Below are positions 45,773 through 46,086 of a DNA stretch of 46,086 nucleotides, piece by piece. Below the pieces are notes generated by a model. It did no database searches, was not told the DNA's origin, and saw only the letters and a list, made by a program, of their open reading frames with translations. The translations under genes were made by a program, and so were the position numbers. Within the stretch, counting starts at the first letter, position 1; every line of letters starts with the position of its first letter. This DNA is from Legionella genomosp. 1 (lineage in GTDB: Bacteria > Pseudomonadota > Gammaproteobacteria > Legionellales > Legionellaceae), in the NCBI GenBank assembly GCA_945865355.1, contig CAMBDN010000001.1, forward strand, positions 1 through 46,086, read 5' to 3'.

Positions 45773-45947
45773 CTTCTAATCCTATAACTATGAATTGAAA
45801 CAATAAATTTGGTCAGATTATAAACAGAAACACCTGGGTTGTCAATATAACGGGTTTACGCAAAGTTAAACAAGGATTCTTTCTGTGGATTTGACCACAT
45901 TAAAAAGTCGTGATATGAACACAAACAAAGAGGGGATAATTTGTAAT

Positions 45948-45974
45948 AAAAAAAAGCGGCTATAGAGCCGCTTT
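45948..45974 (-). terminator. Rho-independent terminator of the rRNA operon
   Basis: On the minus strand AAAGCGGC, a six-base loop, GCCGCTTT and then eight T residues form a classic intrinsic terminator. It lies 12 bases past the 3' end of the 5S rRNA gene. The interval 45773-45947 between it and the next gene is AT-rich, and I saw nothing else in it apart from a presumed promoter. Confidence 0.92.
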
Positions 45975-45986
45975 AGGGTAATAAAA

Positions 45987-46086
45987 TCCTGGCAATGACC
46001 TACTTTCACATGGGGAAACCCCACACTATCATCGGCGCGCGTAGGTTTCACTTCTGAGTTCGAGATGGGATCAGGTGGGTCCAAAC
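45987..46086 (-). rRNA. rrf: 5S ribosomal RNA, 5' end cut by the window edge
   Basis: The minus strand matches bacterial 5S rRNA: CCCACCTGATCCCAT, then CGAACTCAGAAGTGAAAC (loop B/C region), CGCCGATGATAGTGTGGGG and the 3' part CCCCATGTGAAAGTAGGTCA ending near TGCCAGGAT. About 17 bases at the 5' end lie outside the window. 16S and 23S genes are expected beyond the right edge. Confidence 0.97.

Noticed and set aside
1..46086. tRNA genes, CRISPR arrays, insertion sequences or prophage genes
   Set aside because: No cloverleaf-like segments, regularly spaced repeats, transposase or integrase motifs were seen on either strand.

Overview
The window comes from a gammaproteobacterium of the order Legionellales, a Legionella-type intracellular bacterium. 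The deciding evidence is at the left end. Two adjacent reverse-strand genes, icmT and icmS, belong to the Dot/Icm type IVB secretion system that defines this group. Other traits fit: AT-leaning coding sequence, an aa3-type cytochrome oxidase assembly block, an ahpC-ahpD-oxyR peroxide module, a type IV pilus minor pilin operon and very large proteins of unknown function.

Layout. Bases 1-1300 hold the edge of the Dot/Icm region on the minus strand: a cut-off gene in the icmR/FIR position, icmS, icmT and a small unknown gene, with tandem TTAA motifs resembling PmrA boxes ahead of two of them. Bases 1366-8000 carry a palindromic repeat and housekeeping genes: pabC and a PA3496-like gene; a cyclo-ligase with an EVE-domain gene; a PII regulator; ubiK-comM; and the algH-ruvX-pyrB operon. 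Bases 8283-15000 hold a large MscS-type channel, a cold-shock protein, mltA, hemH, a small HTH protein and rimK. Bases 15185-19472 carry a REP-like repeat and heme A / cytochrome oxidase assembly genes (surf1, an unknown Sco-like gene, ctaA, ctaB, sco) with a divergent twin-TM gene, but no oxidase structural subunits. Bases 19501-23210 hold a possible 49-residue membrane protein coupled to dsbB, a Rap1a/Tai-like periplasmic protein, an AhpD-like protein, pncC and two alpha/beta hydrolases.

The centre, 23305-34443, is one uninterrupted 3712-residue gene. Residues about 2000-2530 carry the motifs of a SecA-type DEAD ATPase motor; no other part is recognisable as a known enzyme. In a Dot/Icm organism this is a plausible secreted effector or an unusual cytoplasmic machine, but its role is unknown.

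The right part contains an oxidative-stress cluster (SDR, ahpD, ahpC, divergent oxyR) with a MITE-like inverted repeat inserted between ahpC and ahpD. It is followed by a complete minor-pilin operon (fimT-pilV-pilW-pilX-pilY1-pilE), a convergent 466-residue unknown protein with an effector-like C-terminus, and the 3' end of an rRNA operon (5S rRNA and terminator) reading leftwards from the right edge.

Functional links that can be argued: IcmS is a Dot/Icm effector-adaptor chaperone subunit, and two proteins here look like possible substrates. CtaA, CtaB, Sco and SURF1 build heme A and the copper/heme centres of the oxidase, while HemH supplies heme. AhpC and AhpD form a peroxide-reducing pair next to their likely regulator OxyR. 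No insertion sequence, CRISPR array, tRNA or prophage gene was seen.
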